Part shown: positions 13,986 through 24,303 of the stretch, piece after piece | How positions within the stretch are numbered: position 1 is the first letter of the stretch | Layout: each line of letters begins with the position of its first letter | Source of the DNA: Dactylonectria macrodidyma | Lineage: Eukaryota > Ascomycota > Sordariomycetes > Hypocreales > Nectriaceae | Assembly (NCBI GenBank): GCA_020744425.1 | Contig: JAGMUV010000001.1 | Span: 248,001-312,000, forward strand | Reading direction: 5' to 3' | DNA length: 64,000 nt | Position numbers and translations under genes: made by a program | The notes under the pieces: model-generated | Told to the model about the DNA's origin: nothing | Databases searched by the model: none | The model's input: only the letters and a program-made list of their open reading frames with translations

Positions 13986-14199
13986 GTACTGACAGTATAT
14001 ATCTATTATATTTTTATTTATAAACTGTAAATAATATTTAACTTTATACTCTTCTTTTAGATAGATAAAATAGAAGTTAATACTTTAGTTAATTAAAGCG
14101 TTCTGAATATTAAAATAATAATTAAGAAGAAGAATATATAGTTTACCTAACTATCTTATAATAGTATGTATATATACTAGTAAGGGATTAGAGTGCCTT
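13986..14199. other. AT-rich spacer
   Basis: This is RIP-like sequence with no recognisable feature. It leads into the P-loop relic. Confidence 0.4.
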
Positions 14200-14345
14200 G
14201 TCCTATTGTTATAAATTCGAAATAAATCTTTCTTAAGTTTGACTATTAGTCTTAATGCATTATGTTTTGCTCGCTATACTAAAGTGGACTTGCCTACACC
14301 GGCCAAGCCTACAATAACCAACGCCTATTGCTCTGTCTATATATT
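14190..14345 (-). pseudogene. P-loop NTPase relic (NACHT/NB-ARC or AAA-like)
   Basis: The minus strand reads A-L-V-I-V-G-L-A-G-V-G-K-S-T-L-V, a Walker A motif (GLAGVGKS) preceded by a hydrophobic beta strand. This is followed by a stop and then about 30 open codons. Stops on both sides of the motif are of the RIP type. The hydrophobic strand plus GxxGxGKST is typical of NACHT, NB-ARC and related STAND ATPases, which are abundant in fungi, but the fragment is too short to separate these from other P-loop families. It lies just upstream of the Copia insertion, and no partner exon could be recognised. Confidence 0.5.
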
Positions 14346-14605
14346 TCTTCTACGAAGGAGAATGATAATATTCTATAATGTCCTTTCCGGACAAAAGATA
14401 TAAATCCAACGACTACGATAAGCGCTATATAATAGTCACTCCCGTTCTCCGGATCAATATCTCTCACGACATCATAACAGAGACTGACCCTGGGTTCGTA
14501 GTAGTAGTCCTGTCGCCCCAGGTTCTATGTTCAGTTTTATCAAACGCCCAGTTTTGTCAAAGGTCCAGTTTTAAAGGTCAAAAATGGATATTGGGGTATC
14601 AGGAA

Positions 14606-14610
14606 GCTCA
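14606..14610 (+). repeat. Target-site duplication of the Copia element (left)
   Basis: GCTCA lies immediately before the 5' LTR and is repeated at 21271-21275 immediately after the 3' LTR. Confidence 0.9.
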
Positions 14611-14806
14611 TGTTAGATTGGATCATGTACAAAGCACCTGATCGGGCGGTCACGTGGTGACCTCCAGAGTTAAGACTGCCTATTAGTACAGATACCTCAG
14701 GCCCCCACTTTTAATAATAATTAGAATACATATATAGTCACGGCCAGAAGATACATATAATATACACACAATCAAATCATCTAAGTACTACATAAGCTTT
14801 CTAATA
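14611..14806 (+). repeat. 5' LTR of Copia element B
   Basis: This 196-bp LTR begins TGTTAGATTGGATCATG and ends CTAATA, where the 3' copy has CCGACA. Confidence 0.9.
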
Positions 14807-16121
14807 ATTAAGAGTCTTATACACTATATTACTACTCTATTTAAATACCTAACTGAGCATAGATCGCATACAAGCACTCACAGAACACTCACTAAGAATA
14901 ATAACGACTAATTCGATTACTAGGCTTATTATAGAAAATAATTAGATTACTTAGTTTAAAACACTTAAGATAAAGGCTAAGAGAGAGGACCTTTAAGACT
15001 TCCTTAACCTTATAAAGATTAATAAGCCAGAGCTTATACTTATAGTACTAACTCCTCTAGATATTAAAAAGTTCTATAAGAAATACGCATTAAATAATTA
15101 TAGAACGCTTACTAATACTCTATTAACCTCTACTTAAAGTACTAATATAATTATAGTCTAAATAGATAATAATAACCTAACCTTTTAAGAAGAGAATAAT
15201 ATAACTATCTAAGCCTAAGATATTAATAAACTAATAGAAAAGGGTCTTTAAATATATAATATACTATAAACTAACTATAAGCACTATAATAAGCTATACT
15301 TATAAATAGTTAAGAAAATAAAGACTATTAAAGACTGGATTATAAATATAATTAATAAAACCTACTCCTAGTACTATTACTTAAATAAGAAGTCCCTTAC
15401 TAAGTAGATCTAGTCACTTTATAATAAGTTCTCCCTTACTAAAGATAAATATAAGTAGAAGGCTTATTAAGTATACTATAAGATACTAGCTAAACCGCAC
15501 TTAAATAAGATCATAACCTATTAAATAACCAGTGACTAGCTTATATATTAAAAGAATGCTATTAATAAAGCCCAGAATATTAAGCTCTAAGAGACAATAA
15601 AGCCTGATTAGTAGTTTAATAATTTAACTAGCGCCTTACGATCTATGCTAATAGAGTCATAAATTAATGCTTATAGTATAACCTAGACCCTCTAAGTCAG
15701 AGCCAGTACCCTTACTATTAGGCCGGTTATAGTAAATATTTATAGAGCAATTAGTAACTAGCCAGAGCCTCTAAAGAAAGTAAGAATTATACTAGGCGCC
15801 TTCTATAGTAGAGGTAGCTAAAAAGAATAAGATAAGGGTTACTTAGAGAACGCCTAGTAAAGAGGCAGAAGTAAAAAGCGTTTCTACTAGAGCATTAAAA
15901 ACGATAAAGAATCTAGGTGCCTAGCGTACTACCTCTTCTATCTACTTATATAATATTACTATGCCTTTCTAGAAAGGATACTATAAGGATTTCTACTTAT
16001 TAAGCATATTGCTAACTGTATTAAGTAATAGATTAAAAGGAATAAAGATAACCTAGCTAATCAGATTAGAAAGATCAAACTAGAAGGGTTTGCATGACTT
16101 AGACTGGTAAGGTCCTGTAAT

Positions 16122-16135
16122 ATAAATGCTGTTCT
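16122..16135 (+). repeat. 14-bp target-site duplication of retroposon copy 1 (left)
   Basis: ATAAATGCTGTTCT here is repeated exactly at 17276-17289, on the other side of the inserted element. Confidence 0.85.
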
Positions 16136-16382
16136 CGCTGTTGAAACCGCTGTTCGGACTTTTGTTTCTGCGCTGCCGCGTTCCTCGTTGCCGCGTTTCT
16201 GTACAGTCACGTGTTTGCATTGCTTGAGTTGTCTTGAGACGAAGGACTCGATTGATTGGTCGACCTAGTTACAGATAGACTCTTATCCCTCCTCCCTTAA
16301 ACCTTCCTCCGCCAAATCCTTCAACCCATCGCAGTCGATGTCAGAGGCGACCGCAGGATTCCCTTGGTTTCCAACGCGGTCA

Positions 16383-16835
16383 TCACTCCTTCGGCTGCAT
16401 ATTGATCAGCACAAGGTCGGCCCATAACTGCATGACCTATGCGTTACAGTTAGTGCTCTTTAGGTTATTGAGGAAGGCGTTATTGATAGTTATCGTTTCC
16501 TTCTTTGCCTCCCTTTAAGCCAATTCCTCTAATGAGACTTGCTCTATCTTAATCCATCGGATTGTATCCTCATCTAGTGGAGCTTGTAGGAACAGGTTCT
16601 CTTGGAGGATGTGGCAGTTGAAGATCGCTAGCTGGATAAGCCTCTTGCGACCAGGCCGGCTGAACTCAGCCTCTGTTATGCGTTCTAGGCCAGATAGGCG
16701 AGATGCTCTTTGTAGCCTAGGAAGCAGGCTTCGATCTTCTTCGATTCTTTTGGCTAGCGTATATACAAGACGATTCTCATATGCTAGTGTCGGCGAGGGT
16801 CCGCCGGGCTGTCGCGCGATGCGCTGCACGCGCAT
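16383..16835 (-). pseudogene. Reading frame of retroposon copy 1: ~150-aa protein of unknown family, two stops
   Basis: From the ATG at 16835 the frame is open for 106 codons. A TAA at 16515-16517 and one later TAG interrupt it, and it ends at TGA 16383-16385. The predicted protein is mostly helical and basic in its middle, with no signal peptide or membrane segment. It is conserved, although distantly, with the relic frame in copy 2 (39285-39700). Both share an L-[AS]-K-x-I-E motif, an L-A-I-F motif, a W-I-K-[IN]-E motif, a S-L-E-E-[LI]-A motif and a C-terminal [VI]-M-Q-x-x-x-x-x-[VA]-x-I-N segment. The last block lies beyond the first stop, so that stop is secondary, probably from CAA to TAA. 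I do not recognise the family; it could be the element's own protein or captured cargo. Confidence 0.5.
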
Positions 16836-17018
16836 TGTGTCGTTTGTTTGGTCGGGGGGGGGGTCATTGTGAGTCGGTTGTATCGCGAGCAGGTAGTTGA
16901 ATTGCGATGTGAGAATTACAAAGCAGTAATTGGAATTGCGACGAGGTAACTTGGAATGCGACGAAGTGATGCAGAGCCCTCACAGGGCTTTTATCGCATG
17001 ACGATTTTGCCTTCCAAC

Positions 17019-17070
17019 ATCTAGCTTTTCTATCTAGCTTTTCCATCTAGCTTTTCTATCTAGCTTTCCA
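17019..17070. repeat. 13-bp minisatellite in retroposon copy 1
   Basis: About four tandem units of ATCTAGCTTTTCT/C are present. Copy 2 has about four units (39877-39927) and copy 3 about six (53505-53582), so the array varies in length between copies. Confidence 0.85.
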
Positions 17071-19609
17071 GCTGCTTGACGCATCTCGAAGGGTTGATTA
17101 GGATAGCAAGGCTTGCACCCTGATGCAGTAGAAACTCTAGTCATTCTGAGTTGCTATTACCTTGGGCTTGGGTTTTGGGCCCTCATACTGTTATTTACTA
17201 TTGGTTGTTTTGTTTTTTTTACTGTTTAACCTCTGGCCCCTCTCTAAGTGTGCGCTGCCAAGGACCATAACCTTAATAAATGCTGTTCTAGTAGCTAGCA
17301 AACACTATCCACTATAAGATTCTATCCTCCTAGACTTAGAAATAATACTAGATATCTTCTATAATATAATAAGAATAAAGAACTTACAAGCTGCTTCTTT
17401 AAGAGACTTCTTCTAGTTAAGCATATAGTAAGTATTAATTAATAGATATAATAAAGGAACTATTACTCTAATAGCTACTAATAGTTCACTAAAGAAGCTT
17501 ATAGTTCCTAATATTACACTATATATAGCTCTTACTACTAACCTTATATCCTTCTTAAAGTTAAGAAAGCAAGGCATCTAATAGAATATAAGACTAAGAA
17601 ATAATTATCTTAAGAGATTAAATAGAACCTTTCTTAGAGCTATTAATAAGCAGGAAGGATAGCAGGTCCTTAAAGAGAAGGAGAGCTAACCAATCACATT
17701 AAATACTTAATAAGCACTTATTAATAGCTTAGTAGCACTCCTCTCTAATCAACCCTAGAAGAAATAAAGGCATATATTATAGACTCATAGATAACCTCTC
17801 CGAAGAGACACTATTACATAGTACTAACGGCTAGGTCATCTAGGCCCTAATGCCCTTAAGTATCTAACAAGCGCCTCAAAGAGCGTTAGACTAAAGATAG
17901 AAGAGCCTAAAGGACTATAAAGGATTATAACTATTAATTATAATGCTTATAGTATAGTAAAGGCTTACTAAATAATTAAACAGGCTTTATAAAAAGTAAT
18001 AGCTAGAGTAAGGCCAGGTGACTATATTACTTTCAATTTCTATTTAATAACCTAAGGCTATACTAATTATATATTAGTTTAGATCTTTATAAATAAAGCT
18101 ATTAATTACTTATAGGACTATTATATAGATAATCAGTTAATACTTATACTATACTTAGTAATTACCTATTTCCTTAAGATACTAAAAGTCTAATACTCTA
18201 TTAAAGTTAAAGCAATTAAATATAATAATAAGATTATAGATATATACCTATAAGTTATAGAATTACTAAAGGATTATAGAATACTTACTAAGCCTTTAGC
18301 GCTTAATACTTAGGCATAAAATGGAGGCATAGAACGAGCAGTTACTATTATTATCTAAAAGAGCTATATAATACATACTAGAGCTAAGCTACTTAAATAC
18401 CTATAGCTAGAGTTAATAAAGGCAGCTACCTACCTATATAATTATATACTATTAATATATAGGAACCAGAAGACCCTATATAAGCTATTCTATAGCTAAT
18501 TTTAGCCAGAGGAGACCGCAAAGCCTGATCTCTCGCACCTCTAAGCATATAACTATAAAGTCTTCGCCCTCACAGCTAACGCACAACTGCGAAGGAACTG
18601 ACTATAAAGGCAATTACTAAGAGCCTAGATCGGCTTCCTAATTAGTTATATATCTAGCAATTCCTTTAGAGTATAAAATCCATTATAAAAAGAGGTCTTT
18701 ACTACTTAGAATATTATATTTAATAAATAGTAACTATTTAATAAGCGCTTAAAAAGCCTTTAGGATAATTTACTAAAAGAAGACCTTAAGGCTATCTAAA
18801 AGTGAATCTAAGAGCTGCTATTAATATAAGAATACATAAAGCAGTAAGTATTATAGCTACTAAATAATAAAGCAGATAAGATCTAAGATAGATTAAAAGA
18901 CAGTTACTTTACTAAATACTTAGTAAGTAATTAAGAATAAAAAAAGCCTAGAAAGATATTAGAAGGGTATATAATAGCTAAGTTTAAGTTACTTCTTACT
19001 CCTCTATAGTCACTACTTACTACATTCTTCTATACTTTAGCCACTAGTCTTAGTATAAAGAAGCATAAGGAAGGAGAGGCAGATAATAAGATCAGTTATA
19101 GAAAGGTTAGCGAATAGCTAGTAAGACAAAGGATCTCCTTTAAAGTAGCATTCCTAGCCAGAAGACTTTAATTACTAAAACACTATACGAATAACCGCTA
19201 AGCGGTCTACAGTAGCCTAGCCAGCTCTATTAGATCATTTAATAGAGGAAGTATTATTCGCCCTTAGATCGAACTGGGTATAGGAAAGTAAGAAGCTTAG
19301 TAGGATAGGATGAGCTCTATAGTTACTATAAGAAAGCAAGAAGCCTAGTAGGATAGGACGAGCTCTATACCTAGAGAGGAAAGGCAGCCTATTATTAGTA
19401 TATATTAGTGACTATTAGAGCCACTTCCTAGCTTATATATAAAGAGATTAAATTATCTATACTAGGATGTAATACTTATAATTAAAAAAGCATATTTATA
19501 GAATTATATAGAGTTATAATTATAGATTGAAGTTACTAAATCTATAGTAAAAGATCGCTAAATGCTTAGCTACTATTAGGTATATATTTATAAGCTTAAT
19601 AAGTATAGG

Positions 19610-20030
19610 AGATTCCTAAAGATTAAAGCACGCCTTATAGTATATAGTAACTAGTAAGCAATTAATAGCTAAAAGACCTATATAATAACCCTAGTAAGTA
19701 TATTATTTAAGACCCTTATAGCCCTAGCTAACTGTTTTAACTATAATATACTATAATATAATATAGTTAATACCTTTATATATATAAAGCTTAATAAAGA
19801 GATTTATATAGAAATGCCTAGAGGATATTAGAAGCTAGGAATAATCCTAAAGCTATAGAAAGCCCTTTATAGTCTTAGACGATTGCCTCTTTTATAATAA
19901 AAGTACTTTAAAAAGGGTTTACTACTAGTAGGCTTTTACTAAATGCTAGATAAGGACTATTACTAGCTTTATAGAGATATTATCTTCTTCTTCTATATAA
20001 ATAACTATATCCTCTGCTTTCTAAAGTAGG
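19610..20030 (+). pseudogene. Copia reverse transcriptase relic
   Basis: The plus strand reads K-A-R-L-V-V followed after stops by Y-N-I-V-N-T-F-I-Y-I-K-L-N-K-E-I-Y-I-E-M-P, then G-I-I-L-K-L, K-A-L-Y-S-L-R and F-F-F-Y-I-N-N-Y-I. These match the Copia blocks KARLVVRG, YDAVNAFVHAKLNKEIYMEMPPGY, LKLQKALYGLR and FFYVDDI. The catalytic Asp pair is replaced by Asn-Asn, the RIP change GAT to AAT. Many stops interrupt it, so no product is expected. Confidence 0.85.
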
Positions 20031-21074
20031 TTAAACCTTAAGTAATATTACTAATAGAAGACTTATAGAAGACCTATTATCTAGAAGGAGGCAAGCCTCT
20101 ATAGTGGTTCCTAGGGATTGAAATAATCTAAGACTATAAAAACCGTTGCTTATAGCTCTTATAATCCTCCTATATCGATAAGATGCGCTAACTGCTCACT
20201 AATCACATACTAAGACTACAAGCAATAACTCTTATAATATAAGAAGAACTATTACTTTATAAAGAGATCACTAGCCCTAGAAGCATCAATCTTTATTAAC
20301 GCAAAGTTAGAATAATTATATATATAGCTATAATAACCTAACTAGATATAGCATTTATAGTAAGCCAGCTAGCTAGGTTTAACCAGAACCCAGAGCTATA
20401 GTACTATTAAGTAGCCAATCAGGCTCTATAGTACCTTATTAAAACACGCAGTCTTTCCTTTAAATATAGCATAATCCCTAAATATAAAGAAGATAGCTTA
20501 TAAGTAGCTTCTAATATAAGTTTTATAAATAACTTAATAAACTATTAGAGCTTATAAGCCTTTATTATAAAGCTATTCAGAAGGATTATATTATAAAAAG
20601 CAAATAAGTAAGATATAATCATAATATTAATAACTAAAGCCAAGCTACTCGCTTTATTCTAGACTACTAAAGAAGCCCTCTTTATAAATAGACTTATTTT
20701 AATATTAAAAATCGACTTATCTTTACTAACTACTTATTAAATAACCGCCTTACCCTTAAGAGTTACTATTAAATATAATAATAAATAGACTATCTAACTA
20801 ATTATAGTAAAACTCATATAGCTATAGATAAAGTTATAGTATATTAATATTTATAACTACTAGCTTAAGTAAGAAATATTAGAAGAAAAGATTAAAGTAA
20901 TCTATACTCTATTAATATAATTACTTACTAATAGCTTAATGAAGAGCCTACTAAAAGAAGTATTTACTAAATTTACTTAGTAGCTTAAGCTAATAGATCT
21001 CTCTAATTAATTAGAATAACTAAAGAAAGATAAAGAGCGTAGCTTAATAGTAATGCTCTTAAGCTAAAGGGGCG

Positions 21075-21270
21075 TATTAGATTAGATTATATATAAAGCA
21101 CTTAATCAGGCGATTATATAGTGACCTCTAGGATTAAGACTGCCTATTAGTGCAGATACCTCAGGCCCCTACTTTTAGTAGTAATTAGAACATATACACA
21201 GTCACAGCCAGGAGACACATATAATACACACACAATTAAGTCATCTAAGTGCCACGCAAGCTTTCCGACA
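21075..21270 (+). repeat. 3' LTR of Copia element B
   Basis: This 196-bp LTR begins TATTAGATTAG (from TGTTAGATTGG) and ends CCGACA, followed by the GCTCA duplication at 21271-21275. Confidence 0.9.
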
Positions 21271-21275
21271 GCTCA

Positions 21276-24200
21276 GCCATACTAAACTATTGGCAAAAGT
21301 CCTAAAGCAGATTTCTAAGTTATAAAATCATCTCCGGTACTGTAAAGCTGGACGTTTGGCAAAGTTGGACATTTGACTAAAACTGGAGATTTGACTAAAA
21401 CTGGGGATTTGACTAAAACTGGAGCTTGGAGTGTAGAGATGGCGCGTGGGTTGTGGCCTAATTGCGGAGGCTGAGTTTGATGGCGCGACGACTGTGGCAG
21501 CCCGCACGGACTGTTTGGCAGCCCGAGTTTACGACAGGAGACCGGTCCCCTACGGGGTCCGCCAATGCCTTTCGGAGCAGGCCTGAGAAGCAAGGCGCTT
21601 GCCTTGTGACAGTGAAAGAAAAGAACCTGACGCAAGCGCTTGTCTTATGAAAAAAGAGCGATGCTGACAAGCACTGTCTTCCAGGTAGGTGGCGACGAAG
21701 CCCTGGGTAGGTATCGTCTAATGGCCTTGGGATGGCCTTGGGATCATAGTGCGTGGGTGCTGCGCACTGAGCTTATCCCTTTGACTGTGGTAAGACTACA
21801 GGAGAAGACGGACAAGCCCTTCATCGCCTCTGGAACAAGCCTCCGTCACAGCCGAATCACACCCAAGTTCTCCTCGTTTTGGCGCCAGGCAGCACCAGGC
21901 AGGCAGGAAGTTTCCAGCTCGCCGGATCTGAGCGAAGTGTTGCGGGGAAAGTTGGATCCTGGAAGCTAACGACGCACAAGCAAGGTATAAAGAAGGCCTT
22001 GTGGCTGGTGGCTACTTCGGTAGTTCGGGTCTGGAATGATTGGCGCTGTCAGACTTCAAGCCCCCATGAAATTAGGGTGAACCAACCACCGATTAGCGAT
22101 TGGGCACTTGCGATCAATGTTTAATGCTAACGTGGTCGCTGAACTAGAAAGGGGGCCGCTGGAACTGGCGGCGTCGTGCACTTGATCTGGAGAATGGCGT
22201 CTAGGTTCTGGTGCACACCAGAAGCGAACCCCGGCAGTTGGCAGTCTCTGGCCTGTGCCTCTCCTTTGCAGGAGCCAACACTGCTGGCGTAGAATAACAA
22301 GTGCCATGAAAGATACCATCACATCGCTGCTGAGAAACCGGGTAGTCTCTGCTCTAAACTCCGCAACCTGTCTACAAGGACATGTTCTATTCTAATGGCT
22401 GTCTGCTCCCTCAAAGATGAGCAAGTTGCTGGCACATAGGGGTTGTAGCCTTCTGCTCCTCAAGGTGCTCAAGTAACTGGCATAAAGTCTGAATAACACG
22501 GTTTTTGTCTAGGACATGTTCTTCAACGACGAAAGCCCCTTAACTAACGAAGAAACCTCCGCTGCGGTATTCAGGCGGGCCCGTTTTCAGCTCCATGTGA
22601 AGTTGAGGAGGCGAGCGAATGGTTCATTGAGGCGTAACTGAGCAATTGAGTCAGTTTATATGGAGAGAAAGGCTACCATAGATGGTGTGGCATGGGTCGT
22701 CGGGACCACCCTGCTTCGACCGTGCTCCTAGAACCCTGGGACAGCCACACATCTCCAATTCGCTGCCTATTGACATGGGTGTGGTCTTGGTCTTTGGGCC
22801 GCGATGGAAGTAAGATCCTTTGGAGAGACGACTGGGGATCTCAAATCTAGGAGGTTCCTGTTCACTAGAAGGGTAGGCGCCCTGCCTAACAATGATATGA
22901 AATTTAGTCAGTGTCGTTAAGCAATATATAGTCTAGAAAAAGGTACTATTCAGCTTACTGTAGAATTATATGGTCCTCGTTTGATGCTCATTTAGTGTAT
23001 ATTTCCCACTTACACAGAAAGAATCAACTCCTTCCACAAAAGCAAAATTGTTATAGCCTCACATTAGCCCTCGGTTCATTATTTGCCAAGCGTGCGTTAA
23101 CAGATTTTGCAACCCCCCAACACGTGTCATAGACCCAGGCCGATCGGCTGGTGTCCCTGCCAGACCCTGATGACATCACGAAATATGCAGGTTGACACAG
23201 ACCAGATAAGAAGCCTTGTTCCAATGAGGACTTAGCACTGTCAGTAGAACGTAAAAGACTCCGTAGTTCAAGGTAAAAGGTCTAAGTCAGAGCAGAAGGC
23301 GATATCGATGGCAACGGATGCCAGTAAACCGCAAAGCTAACTTTATGTATGAGTATTACATCAGATGTACAATGGTTTCTTCCACTTCTTGCGGCCGACT
23401 TGCATTCAACATGGATGCTGTCTCATGCCGCAATAAGACTCAGGAGGAGGCCCTTGTTTACAATTCCTGATGTGGGAGGACAGCATGAATCAGAGCCATC
23501 TAATGCCGCTGAATAAGGCAGCCCTAGCAACGTTATCGCACGTTTCTTCCACATGCTAGGGCTCATTTCAGAGGGCGAGGTTCTCGAGTGCGGGATGTGT
23601 GGGTCACCCATCTGGTCTTCTGACTGGGCCCCTATTTGTTTAGCGTTGGTTCTGTCTGCACCCATGGTCTTCATGCGTAAGGCCTAAGCTAGCAGTGGTC
23701 TCGACTCCTTGGGATTCAGGGCCAGATCAGGGGTTGTCAAGTTGACGGGACTAATTGGGCTAAGGGCAGCAACTGGACATGGGATGATTTTTCAGCTCGG
23801 CACCCACAGAGTTCATGGCTTGAGGGGGAGTTGGTGAGCCCAACGCTCGAAGAAGCAAAGCCGAGATTCCACCAACAAATCATCCCTAGAGCTATCAGCC
23901 TTGCCGCACATTTTGTGAGCGTGACCGTTCGTAGTGCTGGAGAACAGGTTCCAAGACCAGATGAGTTCCTACGCCACCGCGCGTTCTTTGTCTACTGAGT
24001 CCACAGGTGGCTGTCCTCCTAGTCCAACCATCAACCAACTACGAACGCAGACCACCTCTAGAGTCTTCACTCGCAATGCAGTCTTGTCCGCCATCACAGG
24101 GTGAGGGTGTCCTGTCACAGGTTGGGATGATAAAGCTGGCAGAATCCGTTTTCTCCAATTTCGCCTCTCCACCAGAGTTAGCATCAGTGATCACAGCATG

Positions 24201-24303
24201 CCCGCCGTGTATCAACTATCTCGAAGACGACTTTGTTTCCTGATTTCTTTTATGTCTCTGACTTTCTAAACGACTCCTCCCGGCTCCGGCACAAGTCGGC
24301 AAA
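21276..24303. other. GC-normal island without a recognisable gene
   Basis: Both strands were read. Only short, uncharacteristic open frames occur (up to about 110 codons), and none shows a family motif or continues through plausible introns. A tandem repeat lies at 21355-21425. The last few hundred bases presumably include the promoter of the GPCR gene that starts at 24304. Small or non-coding RNA genes cannot be excluded. Confidence 0.4.
21355..21425. repeat. 18-bp tandem repeat (ATTTGACTAAAACTGG units)
   Basis: Four to five imperfect units are present: GGACATTTGACTAAAACT, GGAGATTTGACTAAAACT, GGGGATTTGACTAAAACT. Similar units occur in inverted orientation at about 14523-14580 (CAGTTTTGTCAAAGGTCCAG), on the other side of the Copia insertion. 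Before that insertion the two clusters would have been about 95 bp apart, resembling subterminal repeats of a DNA transposon. Confidence 0.6.

Larger units (their letters stand above)
16136..17275 (-). mobile_element. Retroposon-like element, copy 1 (1140 bp)
   Basis: This GC-normal insertion inside the RIP-degraded Copia element has a 14-bp target-site duplication and no terminal inverted repeats. It starts CGCTGTTGAAACCGC and ends ATAACCTTA. Duplications of this length with variable size suggest insertion by target-primed reverse transcription (LINE/SINE-like). Left and right parts are near-identical to copies 2 and 3, but the middle (about 16390-16890) cannot be aligned with them at the base level. 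On the minus strand that middle encodes a ~150-residue protein. A 13-bp minisatellite (about 17019-17070) and a small hairpin (GAGCCCTCACAGGGCTT) near 16975 are also present. The family is not one I recognise. Confidence 0.8.
14611..21270 (+). mobile_element. Complete but RIP-inactivated Ty1/Copia retrotransposon (element B)
   Basis: 196-bp LTRs (14611-14806 and 21075-21270) lie on either side of the interior, with a perfect 5-bp duplication (GCTCA) outside them. A purine tract (AAAGGGGCG) precedes the 3' LTR, so the element reads left to right. The interior contains a recognisable Copia reverse transcriptase at about 19610-20030. Numerous TAA/TAG codons throughout show RIP. A 1.14 kb retroposon-like element is inserted at 16136-17275; without it the element is about 5.5 kb, normal for Copia. 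The insertion split an inverted pair of short repeats in the host island (14520-14580 and 21340-21430). Confidence 0.92.

Noticed and set aside
1..14000. Possible mitochondrial or centromeric origin of the AT-rich block
   Set aside because: Recognisable LTRs, a Gypsy polymerase relic and systematic CpA-to-TpA change explain the composition as RIP-degraded transposons. No mitochondrial genes were seen.
14378..14641. 87-codon plus-strand open frame
   Set aside because: It overlaps the start of the Copia LTR and the short-repeat cluster, so it is a chance frame.
16609..16872. 87-codon plus-strand open frame in retroposon copy 1
   Set aside because: It is antisense to the conserved minus-strand frame and has no counterpart in copies 2 and 3.
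17019..17070. CRISPR-like array
   Set aside because: The 13-bp units are contiguous without spacers, and the genome is fungal. It is a minisatellite.
21315..22322. Cluster of overlapping open frames on both strands
   Set aside because: They overlap one another, include the tandem repeat and show no family signature. GC-normal DNA yields such frames by chance.
23423..24184. Minus-strand open frames upstream of the GPCR
   Set aside because: They are short, show no motif, and lie where the GPCR promoter is expected.
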